From: Candidatus Thiodictyon syntrophicum
GTDB lineage: Bacteria > Pseudomonadota > Gammaproteobacteria > Chromatiales > Chromatiaceae
Length of the DNA stretch: 64,000 bases
Direction: 5' to 3'
Assembly: GCF_002813775.1 (NCBI RefSeq)
Contig: NZ_CP020370.1
Coordinates: 1 to 64,000, forward strand
Positions 28,466 to 36,516 of the stretch are shown one piece after another. Within the stretch, counting starts at the first letter, position 1. Every line of letters begins with the position of its first letter. The position numbers were made by a program, and so were the translations under genes. The notes beneath the pieces were generated by a model, which saw only the letters and a program-made list of their open reading frames with translations, was not told the origin of the DNA and did not search any database.

Positions 28466-28858
28466 TCAGGCGTGCTGGCAGAACACCTCACGCATCATGC
28501 CGATGAGGCGCAGTGTGCGGGCGTCGCCCACCCGGTAGAAGACCCGGTTGGCGTCCTTGCGCGAGGCCAGGATGCCCTTGTCGCGCAGGATGGCGAGGTG
28601 CTGGGAGATGTTGCTCTGGGAGGTGCCGACGTGGTCGACGATGTCCTGGACGCTGACCTCCTGCTCACCCAAGGTGCAGAGGATCTTCAGGCGCAGTGGG
28701 TGGGACATGGCCTTGAGCGAGCGGGAGGCGCGCTCGATGTCCTCGTCGTCCGCGAAGAGGCTCGTCGCGTCGGCTCCTTCACCGGGGTCATTCAACACCG
28801 GTTGAGGCGCTTGACTCGCGGGGCTGACCGTCGCGTGGGTGCTGGATAAATTTTTCAC
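28466..28858 (-). CDS. ArsR/SmtB-family regulator with SqrR/BigR-like cysteine pair
   Basis: A 130-residue winged-helix repressor. After a variable tail of about 38 residues comes the typical ArsR fold: AMSHPLRLKILCTLGEQE, the recognition helix region TSQSNISQHLAILRDKG, and the wing RKDANRVFYRV. Its only cysteines are Cys61 and Cys127, 66 residues apart, the separation I recall for the persulfide-sensing pairs of SqrR (41/107) and BigR (42/108). No metal-site pattern is seen. The likely start is a GTG at 28858, with an AT-rich tract right before it and no ribosome site. It lies upstream of the rhodanese gene on the same strand. Confidence 0.8.
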   Translation of the reverse strand: MKNLSSTHATVSPASQAPQPVLNDPGEGADATSLFADDEDIERASRSLKAMSHPLRLKILCTLGEQEVSVQDIVDHVGTSQSNISQHLAILRDKGILASRKDANRVFYRVGDARTLRLIGMMREVFCQHA

Positions 28859-29053
28859 AATACGATAATAAGCTTTTTTTCGGTCCTTGCGAAGCGCCGG
28901 GATGCAGGCGCCGCCCGCGCCGGCCGCGGGCTCGGACTATACTTGCGGCCGGTCTAGGCCCCGCGGCCCCCCGCACCCATTTAGAATGTTCGGCATCCTG
29001 GCCGCTAACCCCGTGCCACACCCCCTTCACCCGGTATCCGGACCCGCAAGACT
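28859..29053. promoter_or_regulatory. Divergent promoter region, arsR-type gene and ctpA
   Basis: Between the two start codons, an AT-rich tract at about 28859-28880 (minus strand AAAAAAAGCTTATTATCG) contains TATTAT as a possible -10 for the regulator gene, and would suit autoregulation. No perfect inverted operator was identified. The rest is GC-rich. Confidence 0.35.
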
Positions 29054-30493
29054 ATGCCCACACCCACTTATCACAGACTCCTGACCTGGATCGGCATCGT
29101 CGGCGCGGCCACGGCCTGCGTGGGCGTCGCCCTGGCGGAGCCGCCGGCGGGTGCCGCCCCCGCGGCGGCACCCGCTCCAGTGGTGGCACCCGCCCCCGCG
29201 GCGGAGCCCGCACCAGTGGTGGCACCCGCACCCGCGGCGGTGCCCACCCCCGCGGCGGAACCCAGCTCCACCCCCGCCCCCGCGGCGGCCGACGCCTTGC
29301 CCCTCGACGACCTGCGCACCTTCGCCGAGGTCTACGAACGCATCAAGGACGATTATGTCGAGGGCGTGAAGGACAAGACCCTGCTGGAGAGCGCCATCCG
29401 CGGTATGCTCTCGGGGCTCGATCCGCACTCGTCCTACCTGGACAAGGACGAGTACCGGGAGATCCAGGTGGGTACCACCGGCGAGTTCGGCGGCCTCGGC
29501 ATCGAGGTCGGGATCGACGACGGGTTCGTGAAGATCATCTCCCCGATCGACGACACCCCGGCCCAGCGCGCCGGGCTCCAGGCCGGGGACCTGATCACCC
29601 GCATCGACGACAAGCCGGTCAAGGGCCTCGCCCTCAATGAGGCGGTCAACCTGATGCGCGGCAAGCCCGGCACCGAGATCCGCCTCACCATCATGCGCGG
29701 CAGCGAGGGCCGACCCCTGGAGGTGAAGGTGCAGCGCGACATCATCCATGTGGCGAGCGTCAAGAGCCGCACCCTGGAGCCGGGCTTCGGCTATCTGCGC
29801 CTGAGCCAGTTCCAGGCGCGCACCACCGAGGACATGCGCACCGCGATCGAGGCCCTGAAGAAGGAAAACAAAGGTGAGATCAAGGGCCTGATCCTAGACC
29901 TTCGCAACAACCCCGGGGGGGTGCTGAACGCGGCCGTGGGGGTGAGCGACGCCTTTATCACCGACGGGTTGATTGTGTATACCCAGGGTCGGCTGCCGGA
30001 CTCCAAGCTCCAGTTCAAGGCCGGCCCGGACGATGTGCTCGGCGGCGCCCCCCTGGTGGTGCTGGTCAACGGCGGCAGCGCCTCGGCCTCGGAGATCGTG
30101 GCCGGCGCACTGCAGGACCACAAACGGGCCCTGATCATGGGGACCCAGACCTTCGGCAAGGGGTCCGTCCAGACCATAGTCCCGATCGATGAGACCACCG
30201 CGCTCAAGCTCACCACCGCGCGCTATTACACGCCCTCCGGGCGCTCCATCCAGGCCCAGGGCATAGCCCCGGACGTCGTACTGGAGCGCGGGGAGTTCAA
30301 ACCCAGAGAGGAGTCGGAGGTCGGCTCGGTGAAGGAGTCGGACCTGCGGCGCCATCTCGATTCCCCGCCGCCGCCCGACGAGGCGAAGGCCGACGACAAG
30401 AAAAAGACCCTCGCGGCCGAAGACCTCCAGCTTGCCGAGGCCCTGAACGTGCTCAAGGGGTTGACGATCCTGGGCCGCAGTAAGGGCAACTAA
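29054..30493 (+). CDS. ctpA: C-terminal processing protease (S41 family)
   Basis: A periplasmic serine protease that trims proteins at their C-termini and affects envelope turnover. The 479-residue protein has a signal peptide (about 1-28), then a Pro/Ala/Val-rich tether (about 30-78) built from near-identical PAPVVAPAPAAE units. A PDZ domain follows (GGLGIEVGI... to about 225), then the S41 catalytic domain. The nucleophile serine lies in NGGSASASEIVAG (near 340) and the base lysine in TFGKGSVQT (near 370). The C-terminal 60 residues are charged. Confidence 0.93.
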   Translation: MPTPTYHRLLTWIGIVGAATACVGVALAEPPAGAAPAAAPAPVVAPAPAAEPAPVVAPAPAAVPTPAAEPSSTPAPAAADALPLDDLRTFAEVYERIKDDYVEGVKDKTLLESAIRGMLSGLDPHSSYLDKDEYREIQVGTTGEFGGLGIEVGIDDGFVKIISPIDDTPAQRAGLQAGDLITRIDDKPVKGLALNEAVNLMRGKPGTEIRLTIMRGSEGRPLEVKVQRDIIHVASVKSRTLEPGFGYLRLSQFQARTTEDMRTAIEALKKENKGEIKGLILDLRNNPGGVLNAAVGVSDAFITDGLIVYTQGRLPDSKLQFKAGPDDVLGGAPLVVLVNGGSASASEIVAGALQDHKRALIMGTQTFGKGSVQTIVPIDETTALKLTTARYYTPSGRSIQAQGIAPDVVLERGEFKPREESEVGSVKESDLRRHLDSPPPPDEAKADDKKKTLAAEDLQLAEALNVLKGLTILGRSKGN

Positions 30494-30504
30494 CCCCAGA
30501 CAGC

Positions 30505-30656
30505 AGGGTTGAGCCGCAAATGAACGCAAATAGACGCAAATAATCATCGTGCTACCGTATTCTGCCCGGTACCCGTCGGGTCCACCCCAGGGCATCTCTC
30601 AGCAGCCGATCTATTTGCGCTTATTCGCGTTCATTTGCGGCCAAATACTCTTCGTT
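30505..30656 (+). repeat. GCCGCAAAT palindromic repeat, copy 2
   Basis: The left arm GCCGCAAATGAACGCAAAT (30513-30531) pairs with the right arm at 30623-30641, one base different (ATTCGCG for ATTTGCG). The core differs from the other copies and lacks the CCGGGTGACG block. It starts about a dozen bases behind the ctpA stop codon and precedes the DJ-1 family gene. Confidence 0.85.
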
Positions 30657-30715
30657 TGGCTGAGGCGCGCGGCAAGCCTTTGGGCGGGGTCGATCAACAA
30701 CACAGGAGCTTTCCC

Positions 30716-31270
30716 ATGCCAAGAGCACTGATTTTACTCGCCCAGGGTTGCGAGGAACTGGAGGCGGTCACGGTCATCGACCTGCTGCGGCGCGCCGCCG
30801 TCGAGGTGGTGACCGCCGGGCTTGCGGATGGGGCGGTGACCGCCAGCCGCGGAACCGTGCTGGTGCCCGACAGCACCCTGGAGGCCGAGCAGGGGCAGAC
30901 CTTCGACCTGGTGGTGTTGCCCGGCGGCCTGCCGGGCGCCCGCCACCTCGAAGAGGACCAGCGGGTCCTGGCCCTGCTGCGCCGCCAGGCCGCTGCCGGG
31001 CGCCTCGTTGCGGCCATCTGTGCCGCCCCCAAGGTCCTGGCCGTGGCGGGCCTGCTCGACGGCAAGCGGGCGACGGCCTACCCCGGAAGCCTTAGCGTCG
31101 CCGAGTTCCCCCAGTTGACCCTGGTCGCTGACCCGGTAGTGGTCGACGGCTCGATCGTGACCTCGCGCGGCCCGGGGACCGCCATGGACTTCGCCCTGTG
31201 CCTGATCGAACTGTTGATGGGTGAGGGCCGCCGCCGGGACGTCGCGTCGCAGCTCGTGCGCGCCCCATGA
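30716..31270 (+). CDS. DJ-1/PfpI family protein (YajL-like)
   Basis: A 184-residue protein of the DJ-1 superfamily. The reactive cysteine is Cys102 in VAAICAAPKVLA, with a partner glutamate in GCEELEAV near residue 14. ATSRG-type strands and the PGGLPGARHL loop are typical. The start is the ATG at 30716 with CAGGAG upstream; a longer frame would run into the repeat. YajL-like proteins have been linked to oxidative stress, chaperone activity and reactive-carbonyl detoxification, and the exact role is debated. Confidence 0.88.
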   Translation: MPRALILLAQGCEELEAVTVIDLLRRAAVEVVTAGLADGAVTASRGTVLVPDSTLEAEQGQTFDLVVLPGGLPGARHLEEDQRVLALLRRQAAAGRLVAAICAAPKVLAVAGLLDGKRATAYPGSLSVAEFPQLTLVADPVVVDGSIVTSRGPGTAMDFALCLIELLMGEGRRRDVASQLVRAP

Positions 31271-31330
31271 CGCCGCCAGTCCCAGCGCGCGCAGCGCCCG
31301 GTGAGTCATGCGCAACATGAGCCCACCCTC

Positions 31331-32368
31331 ATGACCCTGGACCTGCCGGGGCTGGCCGTGCTGGCGGTCGCCTTTCTCCTGAGCGCGGTCGCGGCGCGCT
31401 GGCTGGCGGGCCGCCCGCCCGGGACCGCTGCCCTGCTCGACCACCCCAACGCGCGCTCCCTGCACCAGGTCCCGGTCCCGCGCAGCGGCGGTCTGGCGGT
31501 CCTCCTTGGCCTGCTGGCGACGCTGGCCCTGGGCTGGGGCGGCGGGGCGGTCCCGACCGCGCTCTGGTGGATCGCCGCGGCCGCGCTCCCGGTCGCGGTG
31601 GTGTCACTGTTCGACGACCTGGGCCATGTGTCGCGGCGCCTGCGGCTCGCGGTCCATGTCGGTGCGGCCCTGGTCCTGCTGGCGGGCGGGTGCGCCTGGG
31701 ACTCCCTGACCCTGCCGGGCCTCGACTGGCCCTTGCCGGCGGCGCTCGGCGGCCTGCTCTCGGTGCTTTACGTGGTCTGGATGGTGAATCTGTACAACTT
31801 CATGGACGGGATGGACGGCTTTGCCGGCGGCATGGCCCTGTTCGGTTTCGGCGCCCTCGCCGTCCTGGGTTGGCGCGCCGGTGATCCGGCCTTCGCCCTG
31901 GCCGCGGCCGCCGTGGTCGCCGCGGCGGCGGGTTTCCTCCTCAGCAACTTCCCCCCGGCCCGGATCTTCCTGGGGGATCTGGGCTCCTCCACCCTTGGGC
32001 TGCTGGCCGCGGGGTTTTCGCTCTGGGGTGCTTCCGCGCAACTCTTTCCGCTGTGGGTCGCCTGGCTCGCCTTCTCCCCCTTCATCGTCGATGCCACCTG
32101 GACCCTGGCCCGGCGCCTGGCCCGCGGGGAGCGGGTCTGGGAGGCCCATCGCAGCCACCACTACCAGCGCCTGGTGCTCGCCGGCTGGGGCCACCGCACG
32201 ACGGTACTGCGCGCCTACGCCCTGATGGCGGCCGTCGCCGCCGGCGCGGTCGCGGCGCCGGGGTTGGCGCCGCCGCAGCAATGGCAACTGCTGCTGGCCT
32301 GGGCGATCATCTACGCACTGATCCATCTGCGCGTGCGCCTGGCCGAGCGCCAGGGGTCCCCGCAGTGA
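31331..32368 (+). CDS. WecA/WbpL-like undecaprenyl-phosphate sugar-1-phosphate transferase
   Basis: An integral membrane enzyme of the MraY/WecA family that transfers a sugar-1-phosphate to undecaprenyl phosphate, the first step of O-antigen or capsule synthesis. About 345 residues with roughly ten membrane segments. The catalytic motifs are SLFDDLGHVS, NLYNFMDGMDGFAGG and RSHHYQRL. The ATG at 31331 is preferred to an upstream GTG at 31301. It is followed 13 bases later by a WbpM-like dehydratase, a pairing known from O-antigen loci. The sugar cannot be told from sequence. Confidence 0.88.
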   Translation: MTLDLPGLAVLAVAFLLSAVAARWLAGRPPGTAALLDHPNARSLHQVPVPRSGGLAVLLGLLATLALGWGGGAVPTALWWIAAAALPVAVVSLFDDLGHVSRRLRLAVHVGAALVLLAGGCAWDSLTLPGLDWPLPAALGGLLSVLYVVWMVNLYNFMDGMDGFAGGMALFGFGALAVLGWRAGDPAFALAAAAVVAAAAGFLLSNFPPARIFLGDLGSSTLGLLAAGFSLWGASAQLFPLWVAWLAFSPFIVDATWTLARRLARGERVWEAHRSHHYQRLVLAGWGHRTTVLRAYALMAAVAAGAVAAPGLAPPQQWQLLLAWAIIYALIHLRVRLAERQGSPQ

Positions 32369-32381
32369 GGATGAGCTGAGG

Positions 32382-34325
32382 ATGCGCCCTCTGTTCGACC
32401 GCCTGCGCTCCCGGACCGCGGCCATGGTGCACGACCTGCTGATGGTTCCGCTCGCCTGGTTCCTCGCCTATTGGCTGCGCTTCAATCTGGGCACCATCCC
32501 GCCCGACTTTCTCCAGGGGGCGCTGGCGGCCCTGCCCTGGGTCATCCTGATCCAGGGGTCGGTCTATTGGGTGCTGGGCCTCTATCGCGGGGTCTGGCGT
32601 TTCGCCTCGCTGCCGGATCTGGTGCGTATCACTAATGCCGCCCTGGCCGGCACGGCCCTGGTGCTGGTGGCGCTCTTCGTGATCAACCGCTCCTATCTGA
32701 TCCCGCGCTCGGTGCCGGTGCTGTTCTTCGGGCTGCAGGTCGTCCTGCTCTCCGGTCCGCGCCTCTTCTACCGCTGGTTCAAGGACCACCGGCTCAATCT
32801 GCGCTCAGGCCTGCGGGTGCTGATCGTGGGTGCCAATCGGGCCGGGGAGAATCTCGCCCGCGACATGCTGCGCGACCCCGCGCACGCCTATTTTCCGGCC
32901 GGTTTCGTCGATGACAAGCCGCGGCGCCAGGGTGGCGAGGTCCACGGCGTGCCGATTCTGGGCGGCAGCGCCGATATCCCGCGCCTGGTCGCCGCGCGCG
33001 ACATCGACCTGGTCCTGCTCGCGGTCCCGACCGCCGGGGCGCGGGAGATGCAGGCCCTGGTGGGTCTCTGCGAACAGGCCGGCAAGCCCTTTCGGACCGT
33101 GCCCCAGCTCGGCAATCTGATGACCGGGCAGGTGAGCATCAGCCAACTGCGCCCGGTCTCCATTGAGGACCTGCTGGGGCGCGACCCCATCACCCTGGAC
33201 TGGGAAGGCATCCGCGCCGGTCTCGCCGGGCGGGCGATCCTGGTGACCGGGGCCGGGGGCTCGATCGGTTCCGAACTGGTCCGGCAGATCGCCGGCGCCG
33301 GGCCTGAGCGCCTGATCCTCGTGGACCAGGGCGAGTTCAATCTGTACCAGATCGAGCTGGAACTGCGCGAGGGCCACCCGGGACTCGACTTCTCGCGCCA
33401 TCTGCTCGACGTGACCGACACGGCCGCCGTTACCAGCCTGTTCCAGGCGCAGCTTCCCCACATCGTCTTCCACGCCGCGGCCTACAAGCACGTGCCGATG
33501 TTGGAGGACCAGTTGCGGGCGGCGGTGCGCAACAACGTCATCGGCACCTCGGTGGTCGCCGAGGCCGCCTGTGCCTGGGGTTGCGAGCGCTTCGTCCTGA
33601 TCTCCACCGACAAGGCGGTCAATCCCGCCAACGTCATGGGGGCGACCAAGCGCGCCGCCGAGGCCCTGTGTCAGACGCTTGACCGCCAACGGCGCACGTC
33701 TGGGGTCGGGACCCGCTTCATCACCGTGCGCTTCGGCAACGTCCTGGGGTCCGCGGGCAGCGTGGTGCCGCTGTTCCGGCGCCAGATCGAACGCGGCGGT
33801 CCGGTGACCGTGACCCACCCGGAGATCGAACGCTTCTTCATGACCATCCCCGAGGCCTGTCAGTTGATCATGCAGGCGGCGGTGATCGGCGACGGCGGTG
33901 AGGTCTTCGTGCTCGACATGGGCGAGCCGGTGAAGATCCGCTACCTGGCCGAGCAGATGATCCGGCTCTCCGGGCGCGAGCCCGGCCGGGAGGTCCCGAT
34001 CCAGTACGTGGGGTTGCGGCCCGGGGAGAAGCTCTTCGAGGAATTGTTCTACGCCTGCGAGGACCTGATCCCCACCAGCCACCCCAAGATCCGCGTCGCC
34101 CGGGGTGTTCATGCCGTGCTCGCCGACCGTCTCGGGCTCGGTGGCGACTGGCTCGTCGAACTGCGGCGCGCCTGCGAGGACGGCTCGGCGGCGGAGTTAC
34201 GGGGTCTGCTGCGGCGCCTGATCCCGGATTGGCGCGACGAATCGGACGCTGCGGCACGCGTCGCGCCGCGCCTCGAACCAGCGGCGGCGGCGGCCGCGGT
34301 GCACAGTGCCGAGGGGACCCAGTGA
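32382..34325 (+). CDS. Membrane-bound nucleoside-diphosphate sugar 4,6-dehydratase (CapD/WbpM family)
   Basis: A 647-residue protein with four N-terminal membrane segments (to about 130), a first Rossmann-like domain (VLIVGANRAGENLARDML) and a second, catalytic short-chain dehydrogenase domain starting VTGAGGSIGSELV near 286. The active-site stretch STDKAVNPANVMGATKRAAE shows Met-x3-Lys in place of Tyr-x3-Lys, the hallmark of WbpM/PglF enzymes that convert UDP-N-acetylglucosamine-type sugars. It works with the adjacent WecA-like transferase. Its stop codon shares a base with the gspE start. Confidence 0.92.
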   Translation: MRPLFDRLRSRTAAMVHDLLMVPLAWFLAYWLRFNLGTIPPDFLQGALAALPWVILIQGSVYWVLGLYRGVWRFASLPDLVRITNAALAGTALVLVALFVINRSYLIPRSVPVLFFGLQVVLLSGPRLFYRWFKDHRLNLRSGLRVLIVGANRAGENLARDMLRDPAHAYFPAGFVDDKPRRQGGEVHGVPILGGSADIPRLVAARDIDLVLLAVPTAGAREMQALVGLCEQAGKPFRTVPQLGNLMTGQVSISQLRPVSIEDLLGRDPITLDWEGIRAGLAGRAILVTGAGGSIGSELVRQIAGAGPERLILVDQGEFNLYQIELELREGHPGLDFSRHLLDVTDTAAVTSLFQAQLPHIVFHAAAYKHVPMLEDQLRAAVRNNVIGTSVVAEAACAWGCERFVLISTDKAVNPANVMGATKRAAEALCQTLDRQRRTSGVGTRFITVRFGNVLGSAGSVVPLFRRQIERGGPVTVTHPEIERFFMTIPEACQLIMQAAVIGDGGEVFVLDMGEPVKIRYLAEQMIRLSGREPGREVPIQYVGLRPGEKLFEELFYACEDLIPTSHPKIRVARGVHAVLADRLGLGGDWLVELRRACEDGSAAELRGLLRRLIPDWRDESDAAARVAPRLEPAAAAAAVHSAEGTQ

Positions 34326-36217
34326 TGCGCGACGAGACCCTGTTGGAGGACTTCCCGGCCATCGCCGGTACCCGCGACGATCGCGACCCCGGCTTGCCGG
34401 ACCCAGTTGAGCTGGACCCGCCGCCGTTCGACGGGCCCTCGGCCGCCGCGGCGCCCCCCGCCGCGACGCTCGCGGAGGCCCCTGATGCGAGCGCCGATGA
34501 GACCAAGGACCTGGCCGACCATCCGGGCGCGACCGAACGCCCGCCGGAGGCCCGCATCGTGGCGGCCCTGCACGGGCGCGGCAAGCTCACCCCCGGCGAC
34601 CTGGCGCGCGCGCGGCGCCTGGCCGACGACGGCGGCGAGCCCCTGCTGCGGATGCTGGTGCGCCTGGGCCTGGTCTCGGAGCGGGACATGGCCCAGGCCG
34701 CGAGCGAGGTCCTGGGCCTGCCCCTGGCCGACTCCTCGCAGTTCCCCTCCGAACCCGTCGCCGAGGGCGTCTTCAGCCTGCGCTTCCTGAAAGACGCCCG
34801 GGTGCTGCCGATGGCCGAGGACGACGAGCACCTGCGCGTCGCCGTGGCGGACGCCGTGGACCCCTATGTGCTGGCCGCGGTCGCCATGGCGGCCGGCAAG
34901 CGGGTGGAGGGGGTCATCGGCCTGCCCTCCGAGATTGAGCTCGCGCTCGCCCGGCTCTACGAGAAGCAGGCCGGGCCCGACCCGGATGCCGAGCCCGACT
35001 ACGGCGACTTCGACGACGAGGACATCGAGCACCTGAAGGACCTGGCCAGCGAGGCCCCGGTGATCCGCATGGTCAACCACCTGATTCAGAAGGCGGTGGA
35101 GTCCCGCGCCTCGGACATCCACATCGAGCCCTTCGCCGATGAGCTCAAGGTCCGCTATCGCATCGACGGCATCCTGAAGGAGGTCGATGCCCCCCCGGTG
35201 CGCTCCACCGCGGCGGTGATCTCGCGTGTCAAGATCATGGCCAAGCTCAATATCGCCGAGCGCCGCCTGCCCCAGGACGGACGCATCCCGGTTCGCGTCC
35301 AGGGCCGGGAGCTGGACCTGCGCGTCTCCACCGTCCCCACCATGTTCGGTGAGAGCGTGGTCATGCGCCTGCTCGACAAGGAGAGCGTGCGTTTCGACTT
35401 CGACGCCCTGGGCTTCGACGGCTCCCCGCGCCAACGCCTGATCGAGATCCTGGAGCAGCCCTACGGCATCCTGCTGGTTACGGGCCCCACCGGCTCCGGC
35501 AAGAGCACGACCCTCTACACCGCGCTGTCCCGGCTCAACACCCAGGAGCGCAAGATCATCACGGTCGAGGACCCGGTGGAGTACCAGCTCCCCGGCATCA
35601 ACCAGATCCAGGTCAAGTCCGCCATCGGCATGACCTTCGCTGGGGCCCTGCGCGCCATCGTGCGCCAGGACCCGGACATCATCATGGTCGGTGAGATGCG
35701 CGACCTGGAGACCGCCCGCATCGCCGTGCAGTCGGCCCTCACCGGCCATGTGGTCCTGTCCACCCTGCACACCAACGACGCGGCGAGCGGCGTGACCCGC
35801 CTCTTGGACATGGGGGTCGAGGACTATCTCCTGACCTCCACCATCAACGGCATCCTGGGCCAGCGCCTGGTGCGCAGCCTCTGCCCCCACTGCCGCGAGC
35901 CCTACGACGCCCTGCCCGAACTCGCCGCCCGCTTCACCCGCTTCCAGCCGGAGGGTCCCGGCCCCATCCGGCTCTATCGCCCCGGCGGCTGCGAACTGTG
36001 CAACGGCAGCGGCTATCGCGGCCGGCTGGTCATCTCCGAGGTGCTGCTGATGACCGACACCATCCGCAAGCTGGTGCTGAGCCACGCCACCGCCTCCGCG
36101 ATCCAGCGCGTGGCCATGGACGAAGGCATGGCCACCATGTACGAGGACGGCCTGCGCAAGGCCATGGACGGGCGCACCACGGTGGAAGAAGTGCTGCGGG
36201 TTGCTGAAGACGATTAG
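34325..36217 (+). CDS. gspE: Type II secretion/type IV pilus assembly ATPase (GspE/PilB family)
   Basis: A hexameric motor ATPase that drives pseudopilus or pilus assembly at the inner membrane. From the ATG at 34325 it has 630 residues. An acidic low-complexity head (about 1-75) leads into a GspE N-terminal domain and the ATPase core: Walker A GPTGSGKSTTLY near 390, Asp box, Walker B DPDIIMVGEMRD, and the tetracysteine zinc motif CPHC...CELCNGSGYRGR. The start overlaps the previous stop (TGATG). The partner gspF is 299 bases downstream, behind two repeat units. No other gsp gene is seen, so T2SS versus pilus is not settled. Confidence 0.88.
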   Translation: MRDETLLEDFPAIAGTRDDRDPGLPDPVELDPPPFDGPSAAAAPPAATLAEAPDASADETKDLADHPGATERPPEARIVAALHGRGKLTPGDLARARRLADDGGEPLLRMLVRLGLVSERDMAQAASEVLGLPLADSSQFPSEPVAEGVFSLRFLKDARVLPMAEDDEHLRVAVADAVDPYVLAAVAMAAGKRVEGVIGLPSEIELALARLYEKQAGPDPDAEPDYGDFDDEDIEHLKDLASEAPVIRMVNHLIQKAVESRASDIHIEPFADELKVRYRIDGILKEVDAPPVRSTAAVISRVKIMAKLNIAERRLPQDGRIPVRVQGRELDLRVSTVPTMFGESVVMRLLDKESVRFDFDALGFDGSPRQRLIEILEQPYGILLVTGPTGSGKSTTLYTALSRLNTQERKIITVEDPVEYQLPGINQIQVKSAIGMTFAGALRAIVRQDPDIIMVGEMRDLETARIAVQSALTGHVVLSTLHTNDAASGVTRLLDMGVEDYLLTSTINGILGQRLVRSLCPHCREPYDALPELAARFTRFQPEGPGPIRLYRPGGCELCNGSGYRGRLVISEVLLMTDTIRKLVLSHATASAIQRVAMDEGMATMYEDGLRKAMDGRTTVEEVLRVAEDD

Positions 36218-36250
36218 CCGGGGAGAACGCACCCGTGACACCGCGCAGCG

Positions 36251-36393
36251 GCCTTGATCATAACCTCGGCGACCCTGCCAGGAGTGAGGTCGCCGGTCCG
36301 CACAGCGGACCCTACGGCCCCGCGCCCGTAGGGTCCGCTGTGCGGACCACCCGCCTCGCAGTCGGTGCAGTGGCCGGGATTATGATCAAGGCC
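36251..36393. repeat. GGCC-bordered hairpin element, copy A
   Basis: The borders GCCTTGATCATAA and TTATGATCAAGGC are inverted repeats. Inside, two perfect 23-base arms (36295-36317 and 36326-36348) form a long hairpin, and each arm itself contains GGTCCGC...GCGGACC. The 10-base sequence CCGCGCAGCG occurs immediately on both sides (36241-36250 and 36394-36403), as a target-site duplication would. It lies between gspE and gspF. Confidence 0.8.
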
Positions 36394-36420
36394 CCGCGCA
36401 GCGACCGGAGACGTATTCCC

Positions 36421-36452
36421 GTAGGATGGGTAGAGCGCAGCGATACCCATCC
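36421..36452. repeat. GTAGGATGGGTA REP-like hairpin
   Basis: GGATGGGTA (36424-36432) and TACCCATCC (36444-36452) form a 9-pair hairpin. Repeats of the form GTAGGATGGGTAGAGCG are common in proteobacterial intergenic DNA. It sits between element A and a degenerate fragment of the other repeat family. Confidence 0.6.
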
Positions 36453-36471
36453 TTTGTGCCGTCGCGCTGAT

Positions 36472-36511
36472 CATTCGCGTTCAATTGCGGCTTAATCGCC
36501 TTTTTCAGGAT
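36472..36511 (+). repeat. Degenerate right-end fragment of the GCCGCAAAT repeat
   Basis: CATTCGCGTTCAATTGCGGC followed by a T-rich stretch and CAGGAT resembles the right end of the full copies, with several changes. Its terminal AGGA lies six bases before the gspF GTG and appears to serve as its ribosome site. Confidence 0.55.
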
Positions 36512-36516
36512 CAACC

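Noticed and set aside
29140-29290. Pro/Ala/Val repeat stretch in ctpA considered as a separate DNA repeat
   Set aside because: It is in frame, behaves as a periplasmic tether and does not recur elsewhere in the window.
32805-36241. Long minus-strand open frames opposite the WbpM-like gene and gspE
   Set aside because: Both are antisense to genes with clear domains and show no family motif.
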